Of a stretch of 7,101 nucleotides of DNA, positions 7,052 through 7,101 are shown piece after piece. Within the stretch, counting starts at the first letter, position 1. Each line of letters begins with the position of its first letter. Position numbers and translations under genes: made by a program. Source of the stretch: an uncultured Erysipelotrichaceae bacterium (GTDB taxonomy: Bacteria; Bacillota_I; Bacilli_A; Erysipelotrichales; Coprobacillaceae); the NCBI GenBank assembly GCA_945981915.1, contig CAMFRJ010000056.1, positions 1 through 7,101 of the forward strand, given 5' to 3'. Below the pieces are notes generated by a model, which did no database searches, was not told the DNA's origin, and was given only the letters and a program-made list of their open reading frames with translations.

Positions 7052-7101
7052 CTGTCTCTTATACACATTGACGCTGCCGACGATATGCAGTGTGTAGATC
7101 T
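7052..7101 (+). other. Nextera read-1 adapter, i5 index and partial P5 (non-genomic)
   Basis: CTGTCTCTTATACACAT (7052-7068) is the reverse complement of the Tn5 mosaic end. TGACGCTGCCGACGA (7069-7083) is the rest of the Nextera read-1 adapter, with one C missing at the junction. TATGCAGT (7084-7091) is the reverse complement of i5 index ACTGCATA (S506/N506). GTGTAGATCT (7092-7101) begins P5. It is entirely a library artefact and must be trimmed. Confidence 0.98.

Overview
This is a 7.1 kb AT-rich (roughly one-third GC by eye) bacterial fragment. Nine intact genes all lie on the minus strand, so the biological reading direction is from the right end to the left. The proteins are typical of low-GC Firmicutes from an anaerobic, gut-like habitat: an anaerobic ribonucleotide reductase activase, a GH1 6-phospho-beta-glucosidase, the clostridial-type 'GGST' phosphatidylserine decarboxylase and a Soj/Spo0J-type ParAB pair. 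I lean towards an Erysipelotrichia/Coprobacillus-like organism, but this is an inference from protein style and base composition only. Both ends carry Illumina Nextera (Tn5) adapter sequence (about 1-17 and 7052-7101, the latter including an i5 index and the start of P5), so only about 18-7051 is genomic.

Layout in transcription order: (1) 7019-5887, nrdG and a membrane zincin (DUF3267-like, HELLH motif), joined by an ATGA overlap, with a possible extended -10 promoter just inside the right adapter. (2) 5863-2717, a tight four-gene unit pssA-psd-parA-parB. It begins at a good extended -10 promoter (TGTTATAAT). The junctions are a TAATG overlap, a 3-nt gap and an 8-nt overlap. (3) A weak GC-poor hairpin with a T tract at the parB stop, followed by a NUDIX hydrolase and a VOC/glyoxalase-fold protein that overlap by 8 nt. 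(4) A 117-nt gap, then a stand-alone 6-phospho-beta-glucosidase gene with a strong bidirectional-looking terminator directly after its stop codon.

How the genes work together: PssA makes phosphatidylserine from CDP-diacylglycerol and serine, and Psd decarboxylates it to phosphatidylethanolamine. ParA (ATPase) and ParB (CTP-dependent parS clamp) segregate the chromosome. Linking phospholipid synthesis to chromosome partitioning in one probable transcript is the most interesting arrangement here. NrdG activates the oxygen-sensitive class III ribonucleotide reductase. The GH1 enzyme hydrolyses phosphorylated beta-glucosides that would be imported by a PTS not present in this window.

Three start codons were moved inward from the longest open frame on sequence evidence (NUDIX, psd, pssA). 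I found no RNA genes, CRISPR array, insertion sequence, riboswitch or clearly novel system. The window is mostly housekeeping, with some unusual linkages and residue changes recorded under findings.
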